From Streptosporangiaceae bacterium NEAU-GS5 (GTDB taxonomy: Bacteria > Actinomycetota > Actinomycetes > Streptosporangiales > Streptosporangiaceae): a stretch of DNA of 60,837 nucleotides. The position numbers and the translations under genes were made by a program. The stretch spans positions 1-60,837 of the forward strand of contig JAGFNW010000045.1 in NCBI GenBank assembly GCA_017592665.1, given 5' to 3'. Each line of letters opens with the position of its first letter. The first letter of the stretch is position 1. Positions 32,700 through 41,777 of the stretch are shown one piece after another. The notes below the pieces were generated by a model. The model did not search any database and had not been told where the DNA came from. It saw only the letters and a list, made by a program, of their open reading frames with translations.

Positions 32700-34293
32700 G
32701 GCCACGGATGTCCGCTGGGGACACTGGTTACTGGCTCTCGGCGGGGCGCAGCCCGAGGTGTTGGCCCAGGCGCCCGTCGACCGACCGGTGGTGATCGGGC
32801 GCGGAGTGGCGGTGGTGGTGCCGGCCGTCTTCGGCGGCCTGGCGGCGATGGTGGCGGTGACATACGCGCTCCACCCGTCGCCCGCAGTCGCCCTCGGCGT
32901 CGGGATGGTCTGGGCCCTGGTGCTGGTGTTCGTGGACAGCGCCATCATGGGGGCCGAATCCCGCACGAGCTGGAGGTCGCGGATCGCGACGTTCGGGCCG
33001 CGTATGTTCATCAGCCTGGCGGCGGCGTTGACGTTCGCCGGGCCCTTGGTGATGTGCCTGTACACGACCGAGATCGCGGTGCAGCTGCGCGTCGACCAGG
33101 AGCACGACCTGGCGACCTTCAAGCAGTCGGTCATCGGCACCAAGTACGACGCGAGCTTGGCGGCCGACCGTACCGGCATCGCGGCGGCCCAGGCGGAGAT
33201 CGACAAGGCCAACCGGGCGGTCGAGACGGCACAGACGGCGGTGCTGGACGCGAAGCATCAGCTGACGTGCGAGGTGCACGGCGTACGCGCCGGGGCCGGC
33301 TGTTCGGGTACGACCGGGCGGGCTGGCGATGGCGATCGGGCGGCGATTCGCCGCGATGGCCTGGACCAGGCGGAGGCTCGCCTGACGGCGGCCGAGGCGA
33401 CGGCCCGGCGCACTCGGGAGCGCTGGGCGCCGGCGATCGCAACCTGGCGCGCGGAGATGGCGCGGCTGGAGGCGGCCCGCGACCAGGAGGACGCCCAGGC
33501 GACGGATCGCTACCGGGCGGCCACGGGGCTGGCGGCGCGGCGCCGCGCCCTCGACGAGGTGGCCGCGGCGGACGCTGGTGTGGCCCGGGACGTGTGGATT
33601 ATCAGCGCGCTGCTCGTGGCCATCGACTTGTCGGCGCTGGGGATGAAGTTGACCACTCAGACGCCGTCGTACGACCGACTGCGGCGGAGCCAGCGCATGG
33701 CGATCGAGCAGCAGGCGACCAGCGGCGACGAGGAGACGCTCGCCGACGTGGACCGGCAGCGGCTGGAGCGCGAGGCGCGCAGCGACGTACACACTGCCTG
33801 GGTCGAGGCGCACGTCGAGGTAACGCGGGCGCGCATACGGGCCTGGGTGACGCACCAGCTGCGCGACCTGGGGATGGACCCGACGACGCCCACCGAGGAA
33901 CCACCTTGGACGGCGTTCTCGGAATCTCCAGAGCCGCGCCCATCTGAACCAGCTGGGGCGGCTGAATCCGTTGAGACCCTGCTGAATCGCTCCGTAACGC
34001 GTGAAGCCGTAGCCGTGCCATTCGACGGTCGGCTCCGGCGGGCCGCCCGGCTGGGCACAGTCCTGAACATCTTGTGCGCGCTGGTCGTGATCTGGCACAC
34101 GATCGCGGCAACGGGGGCCTTGGCGGTGCTGCCGCTCGGGCTGGCGGTCGCGACGGTGGGCGTCGTCGCGACGGTGGCCGCGAAAACGCGCTGGTTTAGC
34201 CAGGGGTCGGCGGCGATGCAGATGGCCGCGACCGCCATCGCCTTCGGCGGGCTGGTGGCGCCGCTGCTGGCACTGCTGGTCGTCGTCCTGTAG
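32692..34293 (+). CDS. DUF4407-type membrane protein
   Basis: A 533-residue protein. Three helices near the N-terminus (RGVAVVVPAVFGGLAAMVAV; AVALGVGMVWALVLVFVDSA; MFISLAAALTFAGPLVMCLY), then a long coiled-coil domain (about 120-290; AAAQAEIDKANRAVETAQTA), a fourth helix (DVWIISALLVAIDLSALGMK) and a cytoplasmic charged part form the DUF4407 layout. The C-terminal ~100 residues add three more helices. DUF4407 proteins accompany conjugative or toxin-related loci in actinobacteria and Bacteroidetes; function unknown. ATG 32692 overlaps the preceding gene. Likely part of the element's envelope machinery. Confidence 0.8.
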   Translation: MNRATDVRWGHWLLALGGAQPEVLAQAPVDRPVVIGRGVAVVVPAVFGGLAAMVAVTYALHPSPAVALGVGMVWALVLVFVDSAIMGAESRTSWRSRIATFGPRMFISLAAALTFAGPLVMCLYTTEIAVQLRVDQEHDLATFKQSVIGTKYDASLAADRTGIAAAQAEIDKANRAVETAQTAVLDAKHQLTCEVHGVRAGAGCSGTTGRAGDGDRAAIRRDGLDQAEARLTAAEATARRTRERWAPAIATWRAEMARLEAARDQEDAQATDRYRAATGLAARRRALDEVAAADAGVARDVWIISALLVAIDLSALGMKLTTQTPSYDRLRRSQRMAIEQQATSGDEETLADVDRQRLEREARSDVHTAWVEAHVEVTRARIRAWVTHQLRDLGMDPTTPTEEPPWTAFSESPEPRPSEPAGAAESVETLLNRSVTREAVAVPFDGRLRRAARLGTVLNILCALVVIWHTIAATGALAVLPLGLAVATVGVVATVAAKTRWFSQGSAAMQMAATAIAFGGLVAPLLALLVVVL

Positions 34294-34344
34294 CTCCGCA
34301 CCATTTCACTCTTCCCACACTCCTTCCAAAAGAGAGGAATTCCC

Positions 34345-34986
34345 ATGTCTACATCTGCGCCGGCCTTTCGACCACGACTCGCAACGATTGAACGGCGAAC
34401 CCGCCAGACGGTGGCGCTGGCCGAGACCGCCGGCATAGCGATCGAGGTGGTCGGCATCAGCGCCACGTTCGATGAACCCCGGGCCTACGCCGGGGAGACC
34501 AGCGACTGGGTGATGGCGCCGGCCGAGGACGACCCGCACCTGGCCAGCGGCGCTTGGCCCATTCCGGGCGACCAACGGCGACGCCTGGAGCAGCTGGTCG
34601 CTGCCGGCGTTCGGTTTGACCGGCTCTACATCGCCCACGAAGTCCCTCGGGGGCGGATTGAGCTGCCGCTGGCTCCGGCCGAGCTGAGCACAGGGACGGA
34701 GGTCGTAGCGATCCGACCGGGACAGGTGTTGGCCCCGGAGGTGGCGCGACAGGCGGTCGGCCCGGTGCCGGTGCCGGTGCCGACAGCGGCGCTGGCGCTG
34801 GCCGAGCGGCTGGGCCAGATCGCGGATCTGCCCTGGCGGGTGGTGGCCGGGGCACGAGACATGGTCAATGCCGCGATCGCGGTCAGGAACGACTTCGACC
34901 CCATGGTGCTGGGCGTGATTACGGCTCGGCGCACGGCGCCCACGCCAGCACTCGGCGCATTCTGCGTGTTGGCCCAGTGGATCTAA
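34345..34986 (+). CDS. Hypothetical protein of the conjugative element
   Basis: A 213-residue soluble, proline/alanine-rich protein (TIERRTRQTVALAETAGIAI; GVRFDRLYIAHEVPRGRIEL). The DRLYIAHEVP segment is typical of uncharacterised proteins in actinobacterial integrative elements next to T4CP-like ATPases. No membrane helix. ATG 34345 follows AGAGAGGAA. Function unknown; same strand and operon as the neighbours. Confidence 0.7.
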   Translation: MSTSAPAFRPRLATIERRTRQTVALAETAGIAIEVVGISATFDEPRAYAGETSDWVMAPAEDDPHLASGAWPIPGDQRRRLEQLVAAGVRFDRLYIAHEVPRGRIELPLAPAELSTGTEVVAIRPGQVLAPEVARQAVGPVPVPVPTAALALAERLGQIADLPWRVVAGARDMVNAAIAVRNDFDPMVLGVITARRTAPTPALGAFCVLAQWI

Positions 34987-35093
34987 GCCGTCAGGAATAG
35001 AAGTGGCGTTCGGGCCGGACTCGCTGGTGAGATGACGGCCCGAACGCGGCTCGGCGCCTTTTATCCCACACGATTTCGCAACGGAGGAAGAAC

Positions 35094-35243
35094 ATGCCCA
35101 GTCTGGAACGAATCATCGGCAGCCTGGTGGTCGGCGGCATCGTCATCATGGTGGTCGCTGACGCGGTGCGATCGATCCTGTGGTATCCAATTTTGCTCAT
35201 CCTGCTGCTGGTGTTGTACCGCCTGCTGTTTGGTGATCGCTAA
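35094..35243 (+). CDS. Tiny membrane protein, 49 aa
   Basis: A 49-residue protein that is almost entirely membrane helix: LERIIGSLVVGGIVIMVVAD then a short AVRS turn and ILWYPILLILLLVLYRLLF. GGAGGAAG lies 7 nt before ATG 35094. Located just upstream of the coupling-protein ATPase gene, it may be a small subunit of the transfer apparatus. Confidence 0.65.
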   Translation: MPSLERIIGSLVVGGIVIMVVADAVRSILWYPILLILLLVLYRLLFGDR

Positions 35244-35271
35244 TGGCCAGATCAGGAGGTACCGAAAGGTC

Positions 35272-35295
35272 AATATTGAATTTTCATTCAATATT
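35272..35295. promoter_or_regulatory. AT-rich inverted repeat AATATTGAAT/ATTCAATATT
   Basis: A perfect 10-bp inverted repeat (35272-35281, 35286-35295) with a 4-nt spacer, embedded in GC-rich DNA, about 100 nt before the ATPase start. The core ATTGAAT recurs at 41582-41607, 41740-41750 and 54367-54377. Confidence 0.55.
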
Positions 35296-35395
35296 TGCTA
35301 TGTTGGAGCGGAGATATCGCGTGACTATTCCGTCAGCGGCACAGGTAATGGCCAATAGTTCTGAATACTTTTTCAGCATTGGCCAGGGGGAACGA

Positions 35396-37741
35396 ATGCA
35401 GCAGGGGGACGCTGCCGACAAGTTGGTGCAACGGGCGAGTGCCGCTGTGGTGCGACTGCACACGGGGCTGTTGCCGGACCCGAACTCCGCGGCGTTGCTG
35501 GTGACGGCGCTGGCGGCGACCAGTCTGACGGTCGGGCTGGTGCTGGGACTGCGACGAACGGATCAAGCGCGCCGTGACCGGGAGCGGGTGGTGTACCGCC
35601 TGGGGTTTGCCCGTAGCCTGACGATCCTCCAGGTTGAGGCGTTTGTGCGGAGCCTGGCGATCCTGCGCGCGCCGCGAGGTGAGGTGCTGGGCCGCGACAG
35701 CGTGGTGCTGGAGGTCACGAGCGCGGCCGGACGGATCCAGCACCGGCTGTGGATTTCGGAGCGGCGCGCGGAGGCGGTGCTGGCGCAGCTGCGGGCGACG
35801 ATCCCGAGCGTGCAGGTGGAGGAGGACACCGCCAGCGCCGACGAGATGGTCGATGAGGCGGTGGAACTGGGTTTAAGCGACTGGTCCCGGCCGATGCGGC
35901 TAGATCAGCCCGAGGTATTCGCGGCCAGCCTGCTGCGGAGTCTGCTGCCCCTGCAGCGCGGTGAGCGACTGCTGTATCAGCTGGTGATCGGTCCACTGCG
36001 ACCACGGGGACGAGAGACCCGGGGGACGACGACCGAGAACGCGCGGGGGTCGTACGTCGGGCGGATGCTCCAGGTCCTGTGGACCGGCACGCGGCGCGAG
36101 GCGGACGACCGAGCGGCCCAGGACAAGCGTCGGGACGGTCTGCACGCGGTGGCGCTGCGGATCGGGGCGCGCGCTGGATCAGGGCCGCGACGGGCTCATC
36201 TGGTGGGTCGGCTGAGGGGCTGCCTGCACCAGCTCGAACAGCCGGGCGTGCGACTTACGGCACGACGGCGGCTAGGACGGCGGAGCGCGCGCCGGATGAC
36301 GACCCGCGCGACACCAATTGTGCCGAGCCGAACGGTGCTGAACGTGCCGGAGCTGGCGATCCTGCTGGGTTGGCCGGTGAACGAGACGACGGTGCCGGGA
36401 CTGAGTCTGCGGCGGGGCCGAGTGTATGCGCCGGCCCTGGAGCTGCCGCGGACGGGCAAGGTGATCGGCGAGGCGGTGGCGAGCAGCCAAGCCCGACCGG
36501 TGGCGCTGGCGCCTGCCGACGCCCTGATGCACATGCTGGTGAGCGGCCCGACGGGGTCGGGTAAGTCGACGGTGCTGTTGAACCTGATCAAGCAGGATCT
36601 GGACGCCGGTCATGGCCTGATCCTGATTGACCCGGGCGGCGACTTGGCCCGGGACGTCCTCGACCGCGTGCCGGCAGCGCGTATCGATGAGGTGATCTAC
36701 CTCGATCCGACGGACGAGCGGCCGGTGGGTCTCAATCCCTTGGCCGGACCGCTGGAAGAGGTGGAGCTGCGGGCGGAGCGCGTGTTGGCGGCGTTGCGGG
36801 AGCGATCCATGAGCTGGGGTCCGCGGCTGGAAGAGCTACTGCGGGCCGGGCTGGTGGTGCTGGCGGCGCGCCAGCTGACGCTCGTGGAGTTGGCGCCGCT
36901 GCTGGTGGATGCGAACGCGCGGCGGCAATGGACTCAGGAGCTGCCAGCGTGGCTGGGGGCGGCGGAGGTCTGGGCCCGGTTTGAGAGCTGGAGTGAGGCC
37001 GAGCAGTCCCAGGCGGTGGCGGCGGTGTTGAACAAGCTGGCGCCGGTGGTGGGACGTCGCGTGCTGCGCGGGCTGCTGGGCCAAACCGAGGTGACCTGGA
37101 CGATGGAGGAGGTCATCCAGGAGAACAAGGTCCTGATCGTGGCCCTGCCGAGCGGCACGCTGGGGCCGTTGGCCGCCGACGTGGTGGGCGGCTTGGTGAC
37201 GAACATGGTGTGGGAAGCTGCGTTGGCCCGGCAGCGGACCGAACGAGCCGGACGACGACCGGTCATGTTCTACATCGACGAGTTGGCCCGGTTTATGCGC
37301 GGCAGTGGGACGGATCTGGCAGATCTGTTGGCGCGGGCCCGCGGCCACAGCTTGGGCCTGGTGGGGGCCGTACAACACCTGGACCAGCTGCGGCCGGAGC
37401 TGCGAGCAGCGGTGCTGTCGGAAGCGCGGAACAAGATTATTCTGCAGCCGGCGGCCCGGGACGCGGTGGCCTTTGCGCGCATGCTGCCGGACGTGACACC
37501 CGAGGATCTGTTGGCGCTTGAGGCCCGGACGGCGCTGGCGGCCCTGGTGGTGGGTGGCGTGGTGGTGCCGCCGGTAACGGTGCGCACGTTGCCGCCCCCG
37601 GAGGCGACCGGTCAGGGCGAGGCGGTACGGAGGGCGTCGCGAGACCGCTACGGCCGCGACCGAGAGGCGGTGGAAGCGGCCATTGCCGAGCGACGCGACC
37701 AGAGCGATCCCGGTCGGCGGCGAATCAGGAGGACGTCATGA
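35396..37741 (+). CDS. VirD4/HerA-like ATPase (type IV coupling-type protein)
   Basis: A 781-residue protein. One N-terminal membrane segment (AALLVTALAATSLTVGLVLG), a middle domain, then a RecA-type ATPase: Walker A SGPTGSGKSTVLL (about residue 383), LILIDPGGDLARDVL, Walker B MFYIDELARF and a glutamine sensor AVQHLDQL. This matches the TraG/TraD/VirD4 and HerA-FtsK superfamily used to pump DNA in conjugation; similar proteins occur in actinobacterial elements. ATG 35396 after AGGGGGA is preferred; a coupled ATG at 35243 would include the AT-rich inverted repeat. The stop overlaps a possible start of the next gene. Confidence 0.85.
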   Translation: MQQGDAADKLVQRASAAVVRLHTGLLPDPNSAALLVTALAATSLTVGLVLGLRRTDQARRDRERVVYRLGFARSLTILQVEAFVRSLAILRAPRGEVLGRDSVVLEVTSAAGRIQHRLWISERRAEAVLAQLRATIPSVQVEEDTASADEMVDEAVELGLSDWSRPMRLDQPEVFAASLLRSLLPLQRGERLLYQLVIGPLRPRGRETRGTTTENARGSYVGRMLQVLWTGTRREADDRAAQDKRRDGLHAVALRIGARAGSGPRRAHLVGRLRGCLHQLEQPGVRLTARRRLGRRSARRMTTRATPIVPSRTVLNVPELAILLGWPVNETTVPGLSLRRGRVYAPALELPRTGKVIGEAVASSQARPVALAPADALMHMLVSGPTGSGKSTVLLNLIKQDLDAGHGLILIDPGGDLARDVLDRVPAARIDEVIYLDPTDERPVGLNPLAGPLEEVELRAERVLAALRERSMSWGPRLEELLRAGLVVLAARQLTLVELAPLLVDANARRQWTQELPAWLGAAEVWARFESWSEAEQSQAVAAVLNKLAPVVGRRVLRGLLGQTEVTWTMEEVIQENKVLIVALPSGTLGPLAADVVGGLVTNMVWEAALARQRTERAGRRPVMFYIDELARFMRGSGTDLADLLARARGHSLGLVGAVQHLDQLRPELRAAVLSEARNKIILQPAARDAVAFARMLPDVTPEDLLALEARTALAALVVGGVVVPPVTVRTLPPPEATGQGEAVRRASRDRYGRDREAVEAAIAERRDQSDPGRRRIRRTS

Positions 37742-37929
37742 GCCTGTCCGTAACCCTGTCCGCAGTTGGCAAGCAGTCGTCAGCAACGCTCCTGACGGGA
37801 CCGCCGAACCACGCCGGTCGTGCGTACGACTGTCTGGCAGCAGACAGCGCGTATAGAACCCGTGGCCGGAACGCCAGCCGGACTGGCCGACGCGGCGGCG
37901 GGGCGCACCTTATATATAGGAGACGGCTC

Positions 37930-38751
37930 GTGACACCTATCCGCCCCTCTCTAACGGGGAGTCGCCTCGACCAGCTGAGGCGAGACCTGACTGACCGAGA
38001 ACAAACGATCTTGAATGTCCTGCGCACCGTCCATGTCGCCACGACTGATCAGGTGGCCCGCCTGGTGTTCGACGGCCACGATGAGGCCGTAGCTGGGCGC
38101 CTGGCCCGACGGCATTTGCAGCGGCTGGACGGGTTTGGCCTGGTACGGCGGCTTGTTGACCGATCACGAGACCGTCAGGTCGGGGCACCGGGATATCTGC
38201 ACGCGCTGACCGCAGCGGGACTCCGACTGACGGCCGGGACGCACGCTCTAGGAGCGCGCCAGCGAGCAGCCTGGCGACCGACTGTGGCCTTCCTGGCTCA
38301 CCGGCTGGCGATCTCGGAATTATTCGTACAGTTGTGCGAGCACGAACGGGCCGGCGGGCCGACGGTACGGGAGTTCGTGGCCGAACCCGACTGCTGGCGA
38401 ACGGGCACGGGGACGACCGGCCAACGACTGCTCGTGCGGCCGGATGCCTTGGTGCGCCTGGAGCGCGGCCCGGTGGAGGTGTCGTGGTTTGTGGAAGTTG
38501 ACCGAGGGTCGGAGCGTCCGGCGGTGATCGCGGCCAAGTGCCGGTTGCACCGCCAGTACGAGCTGAGTGGCGCTGAGCAGGCACAATACGGCGTGTTTCC
38601 CGGTGTGGTGTTCATTGTGCCGGGTACTGCTCGCGCTCGCGCGCTGGAGCGGGTGATCGCACAGCAGCCGGCGGAGGCGCGGGGGCTGTTCGTGGTGACA
38701 ACAGAGGACGCGGCCCTGGCGACTCTGACTCAGATGGAGGGCGCGTCATGA
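37930..38751 (+). CDS. Replication-relaxation family protein
   Basis: A 273-residue protein of the Replic_Relax family: an N-terminal winged-helix (LTDREQTILNVLRTVHVATT, DQVARLVFDGHDE ... HLQRLDGFGLVRRL) and a C-terminal domain with ALTAAGLRL, LAHRLAISELFVQL and the RPDALVRL...FVEVDRG motif. These proteins resemble relaxosome or plasmid mobilisation accessory factors. GTG 37930 with AGGAGA in front is preferred; an in-frame ATG at 37738 overlapping the previous stop would add a 64-residue, low-quality N-terminus. Part of the element's transfer module. Confidence 0.8.
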   Translation: MTPIRPSLTGSRLDQLRRDLTDREQTILNVLRTVHVATTDQVARLVFDGHDEAVAGRLARRHLQRLDGFGLVRRLVDRSRDRQVGAPGYLHALTAAGLRLTAGTHALGARQRAAWRPTVAFLAHRLAISELFVQLCEHERAGGPTVREFVAEPDCWRTGTGTTGQRLLVRPDALVRLERGPVEVSWFVEVDRGSERPAVIAAKCRLHRQYELSGAEQAQYGVFPGVVFIVPGTARARALERVIAQQPAEARGLFVVTTEDAALATLTQMEGAS

Positions 38752-38890
38752 CGTGGAATCGACGTCGGCCGCCACCGCGTCCCGCCGGAGCTATGACCTC
38801 GGTGCGTGCTGTTCCCCGCTGATCTTCTGTCTTGACCGGTCTTCTCACGGACGCGCCAGCGTGAACTGATCTTGTAACGGAGACATCGGT

Positions 38891-39199
38891 ATGAAGTATG
38901 AAGACGTCATTCGTCAGGGCCTCGTGACAGCCCGACAGGACAACGAGCCGATTGACGATGCCACAGCCCAGGCCATCGCCAGTTGGTTGGGCGAAGGAGT
39001 GGGCCGCGGGTTTCGGCTGTTTCTCGCCACGGGGGTGGCCAGCCCTCAGCTGTACAAGGAACTGGCCCGGCTGTACGACTTGCGGCGGCCGGAAACCGAG
39101 AGCTGGCTGGATGCACTGGTGATCTACTGCGTCCGTCGTCCGACCCGGACCCGGGCTCGTAACTGGCGAGACGGGTGGGAAGGCAGGCCGGGAGTATGA
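38891..39199 (+). CDS. Hypothetical protein of the element
   Basis: A 102-residue soluble protein (KYEDVIRQGLVTARQDNEPI ... IASWLGEGVGRGFRLFLATG). Not recognised. GTAACGGAG precedes ATG 38891, and the stop overlaps the next gene's ATG by 4 nt. Small accessory protein of a mobile element. Confidence 0.68.
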   Translation: MKYEDVIRQGLVTARQDNEPIDDATAQAIASWLGEGVGRGFRLFLATGVASPQLYKELARLYDLRRPETESWLDALVIYCVRRPTRTRARNWRDGWEGRPGV

Positions 39200-39468
39200 G
39201 TGGCCGGACGATTGTCGGCTACCGCTACGGCCGCGACGAAGCCTTGTACTGCTCGAGTTGCATTCGCGACTTGTTCGTCCCGTATGAGCTGGTAGGTCAG
39301 GCCGCGTGGACCGCTGAGGACATTCTTGATCACATTGCGGCGGACCTGGGGCTGGACCGCCAGGACGAGCGGGTCTCGTCGTACCACTTTCCGCAGCCCC
39401 TGCAGCGAGCGGACCTGATGAGCCATGAGAGCTGCGATTTGTGCGGCCAGCGGCTGACCGCAGCCTGA
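39196..39468 (+). CDS. Small zinc-ribbon-like protein
   Basis: A 90-residue protein with two CxxC pairs, LYCSSCIRDLF and SCDLCGQ, spaced about 60 residues, likely binding one zinc ion. ATG 39196 overlaps the previous stop (ATGA), so they are coupled. Such CxxC proteins are common in actinobacterial integrative elements. Function unknown. Confidence 0.68.
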   Translation: MSGRTIVGYRYGRDEALYCSSCIRDLFVPYELVGQAAWTAEDILDHIAADLGLDRQDERVSSYHFPQPLQRADLMSHESCDLCGQRLTAA

Positions 39469-39610
39469 TCGGTACCTCGTTCCCTTTGCGCTGACCCGGC
39501 CACAAGCCTGCTCCCACTGCTCCCGAGTGGAGGCAGGCCCGTGGCCCGGGCGCTCGCCACGCATCTCGCGAAGGAGCGCCAGCACCTTGTCAGTTCGAAA
39601 GGGGTCAGTT

Positions 39611-40186
39611 ATGACCAATCTGTCCACCGTCTCCATGGCTTTACGCGAGGCGACCTACGGCGCGGTCGTATGCGACGGCGACCGAGACATCGTTGTTCTC
39701 GGACCGGCGCCCCACGACAGCACGTTCGTCTACTCCGACGGCACCCTCATCACCCTGCCCAACGCGAGGTCGGTCCATCTCGTGCCGGATGAGCCGACAC
39801 GGACGGGCGCGCTGGCGACGGCGATCGCGGGGATCGACCGACTCCGCGACGAAGCCATCGAGAAGCGCCTAGCCGAGCGAGAGTGCCACCGCGCCCAGCT
39901 CGAAGAGATCCGGGCGTACGCCATCGACCAGCACCTGGATGGCACGATCTGTCGCGACGGCCTCAACGCCTTCCTGCGGCACTTCGATCTCGGCGAGTTC
40001 GATGTGCGGCTGCGCGTCGACTACACCATTCGCGGCAGCTACGAGGTCGAGAGCGGCCGGACCAGCCAGGTGCGGCATGAGGGCGAACGGTGCCTCACCG
40101 TCGACCTGAGCGGTGTCGACGACGTGATCGAAGGCTCCGACACCTGCGAAGTCGACATCACCGACGTGGTGAGGATCGAGGACTAA
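39611..40186 (+). CDS. Hypothetical protein of the element
   Basis: A 191-residue protein. An N-terminal beta-rich half (GAVVCDGDRDIVVLGPAPHD) is followed by a coiled-coil-like helix (DEAIEKRLAERECHRAQLEE) and an acidic beta-rich tail (CEVDITDVVRIED). Not recognised. ATG 39611 follows GAAAGGGGTC; a longer in-frame extension upstream to 39527 is low quality. Monocistronic spacing but same strand as neighbours. Confidence 0.68.
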   Translation: MTNLSTVSMALREATYGAVVCDGDRDIVVLGPAPHDSTFVYSDGTLITLPNARSVHLVPDEPTRTGALATAIAGIDRLRDEAIEKRLAERECHRAQLEEIRAYAIDQHLDGTICRDGLNAFLRHFDLGEFDVRLRVDYTIRGSYEVESGRTSQVRHEGERCLTVDLSGVDDVIEGSDTCEVDITDVVRIED

Positions 40187-40261
40187 CACCGCCGGCCCTC
40201 GCGGGAGCTCGCAGTATTACCGGCGGGCTCCCGCACCATCACCCGGACGAAGGGACCAATT

Positions 40262-40471
40262 ATGGACCCCGATACGGCTCTAGAACACCTGCGCGCGGGC
40301 ATCCTGCGTTGGTTCGAGGCTGGCGGTGTCGACGCGATCGAGGCCGAACGTGACGCGGCAGCGGAGATTGTCGAGGCCGCCATATCACTCGACGTCTGGC
40401 TCTCGGCTGGCGGCTTCATGCCGCTGGCCTGGCGGAGTCATCGTAACGGCGCCGCCGCGGCCGAGGGCTGA
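40262..40471 (+). CDS. Small hypothetical protein
   Basis: A 69-residue acidic helical protein (DTALEHLRAGILRWFEAGGV, then ERDAAAEIVEAAISLDVWLS). Not recognised. ATG 40262 follows GAAGGGACC. It may be a regulatory or packing protein of the element. Confidence 0.6.
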   Translation: MDPDTALEHLRAGILRWFEAGGVDAIEAERDAAAEIVEAAISLDVWLSAGGFMPLAWRSHRNGAAAAEG

Positions 40472-40550
40472 TCCACCTATCTGACTGTGTTTTAGCAGGC
40501 GGCGAGCGCGCCTGCGCTGGCCGCCTGCACCTCCCCGAAAGGAGGCGGCC

Positions 40551-41531
40551 ATGCCCGCCGATGTCGAATCAATGTTCTCGGTCCGCGAGATGCCGTGGCA
40601 CCGCCAAGGCGAAGTACTGCCCGACTATCCCGGCAGCTGGGCTGAGGCCCGCAAGCTCGCCGGACTGGCCTGGGATCCCGTCACCGCGCCCGTCTACGAA
40701 CGACGGGAGGTGGACGACGGCGCACCAACCTATGAGACCATCCCAGGCTGGCAGCGAATCACCCGGTCGGACACCAACGCCACGCTGTGGATCAACCGTG
40801 ACAGCTACACGGTCATTGACCACGAACAGATGGGCGAGATTGTCGAGTCAGTCCTGGCCCAGCCCGGCGTGAAATGGGAGACGGCCGGCGTCCTGGACGA
40901 GGGTCGGGCGGTGTGGTGTCTGGCACTGCTGGACGAGCCCATTCAGCTGCCCGGCGACGACAGCCTGACCATGCCATTCATGGCGGTAACCAACCGCCAC
41001 GGAATTCCGGGCGCCTGCACGCTGCGAGCGACGGCCGTGCGGATCGTCTGTGCCAACACGTTCCGGGCGGCTGAGCTGGAAGGCGAACGCACGGGCGCAA
41101 CCTTCTCATTCGTGCACAAGAACGGGTGGAAGGCTCGACTCGAAGAAGCCCGGCAGGCGGTGACGGGGACGCGACGGGAGATCGCGCGCTACGTCGAGTT
41201 GGCCCGCGAACTGCTGGGTATCGCGATCACGCCTCGGCAACGCGAGCGGTTTATCACGGCGTTCATCCCGGCGCCGCCCGAGGGCCTGGTAACTGACCGA
41301 GTTGCACGCAACATCGAGGAGGCCCGCCAAGCCGTGCGGAGCATTCTGGAGTCGCGCACCACCGAGCAGGTGGCCGACACGGCTTACGGTCTGGTGCAAG
41401 CGGCCGGCGAGTATCTCGACCACGTCCGCACGGCGCGCAGTTGGGAGACCCGGCTGGGGCGGACGTTGATGCGGCCCGAGCCGCTCAAGGCGAAAGCGTT
41501 GACGCTCGCGAGAGAGATAGCCAGTACTTAG
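40551..41531 (+). CDS. DUF932 (phage/plasmid-like) protein
   Basis: A 326-residue protein of the DUF932 family, widespread in phages, plasmids and integrative elements: N-terminal MPWHRQGEVLP, the mid RITRSDTNATLWINRDSYTV, MPFMAVTNRHGIPGACTLRA, and RIVCANTFRAAELEG with FSFVHKNGW. Biochemical role not established, though association with mobile DNA is strong. AAAGGAGGC is a near-perfect ribosome site for ATG 40551. It is followed by a strong terminator. Confidence 0.88.
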   Translation: MPADVESMFSVREMPWHRQGEVLPDYPGSWAEARKLAGLAWDPVTAPVYERREVDDGAPTYETIPGWQRITRSDTNATLWINRDSYTVIDHEQMGEIVESVLAQPGVKWETAGVLDEGRAVWCLALLDEPIQLPGDDSLTMPFMAVTNRHGIPGACTLRATAVRIVCANTFRAAELEGERTGATFSFVHKNGWKARLEEARQAVTGTRREIARYVELARELLGIAITPRQRERFITAFIPAPPEGLVTDRVARNIEEARQAVRSILESRTTEQVADTAYGLVQAAGEYLDHVRTARSWETRLGRTLMRPEPLKAKALTLAREIAST

Positions 41532-41543
41532 GTGAACTGGCAC

Positions 41544-41576
41544 ATCCTCGGACCGGCTAAGAGCCGGTCCGAGGAT
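41544..41576 (+). terminator. Strong intrinsic-type hairpin
   Basis: ATCCTCGGACCGGCT - AAG - AGCCGGTCCGAGGAT: a perfect 15-bp stem 13 nt after the DUF932 stop. It lacks a clear U-run, but is symmetrical and would also insulate the excisionase region. Confidence 0.8.
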
Positions 41577-41623
41577 CACACAATATTGAAATTGTTGGCA
41601 TTCAATCTATAGTTGATCATGGA

Positions 41624-41720
41624 CACATACCGACTCGCCATAGTTTAGACGACCCTCATGAGGGTGGTTCGGCTTTGGGTATGTGGCACATACCTTGACC
41701 GGCCACTTCTTTTTGGTATG
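41624..41720. promoter_or_regulatory. GGTATGTG repeats upstream of the excisionase-integrase operon
   Basis: CACATACC (41624-41631), an inverted pair GGTATGTG-G-CACATACC (41678-41694) and GGTATG (41715-41720), plus the palindrome ACCCTCATGAGGGT (41652-41665), all within the 250-nt gap before ATG 41778. They are candidate sites for excisionase or another element regulator. Confidence 0.5.
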
Positions 41721-41777
41721 CCACCGCCATCGGCCTCGGTATTGAATGAATGGGATAATTAAATAGGGATATCAACG

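Noticed and set aside
31842-34098. Two long minus-strand open frames (about 456 codons each)
   Set aside because: They lie opposite the 31800-34293 genes, are Arg/Pro-rich and without motifs; the plus-strand genes have ribosome sites, coupled starts and TM/coiled-coil patterns.
35243-35395. Earlier coupled start (ATG 35243) for the VirD4/HerA-like ATPase
   Set aside because: The extra 51 codons are AT-rich and contain a perfect inverted repeat; a good ribosome site precedes ATG 35396 instead.
37738-37929. Earlier start (ATG 37738) overlapping the ATPase stop for the Replic_Relax gene
   Set aside because: The additional 64 residues are low quality and unlike the family's N-terminus; GTG 37930 has AGGAGA in front. 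Not fully excluded.
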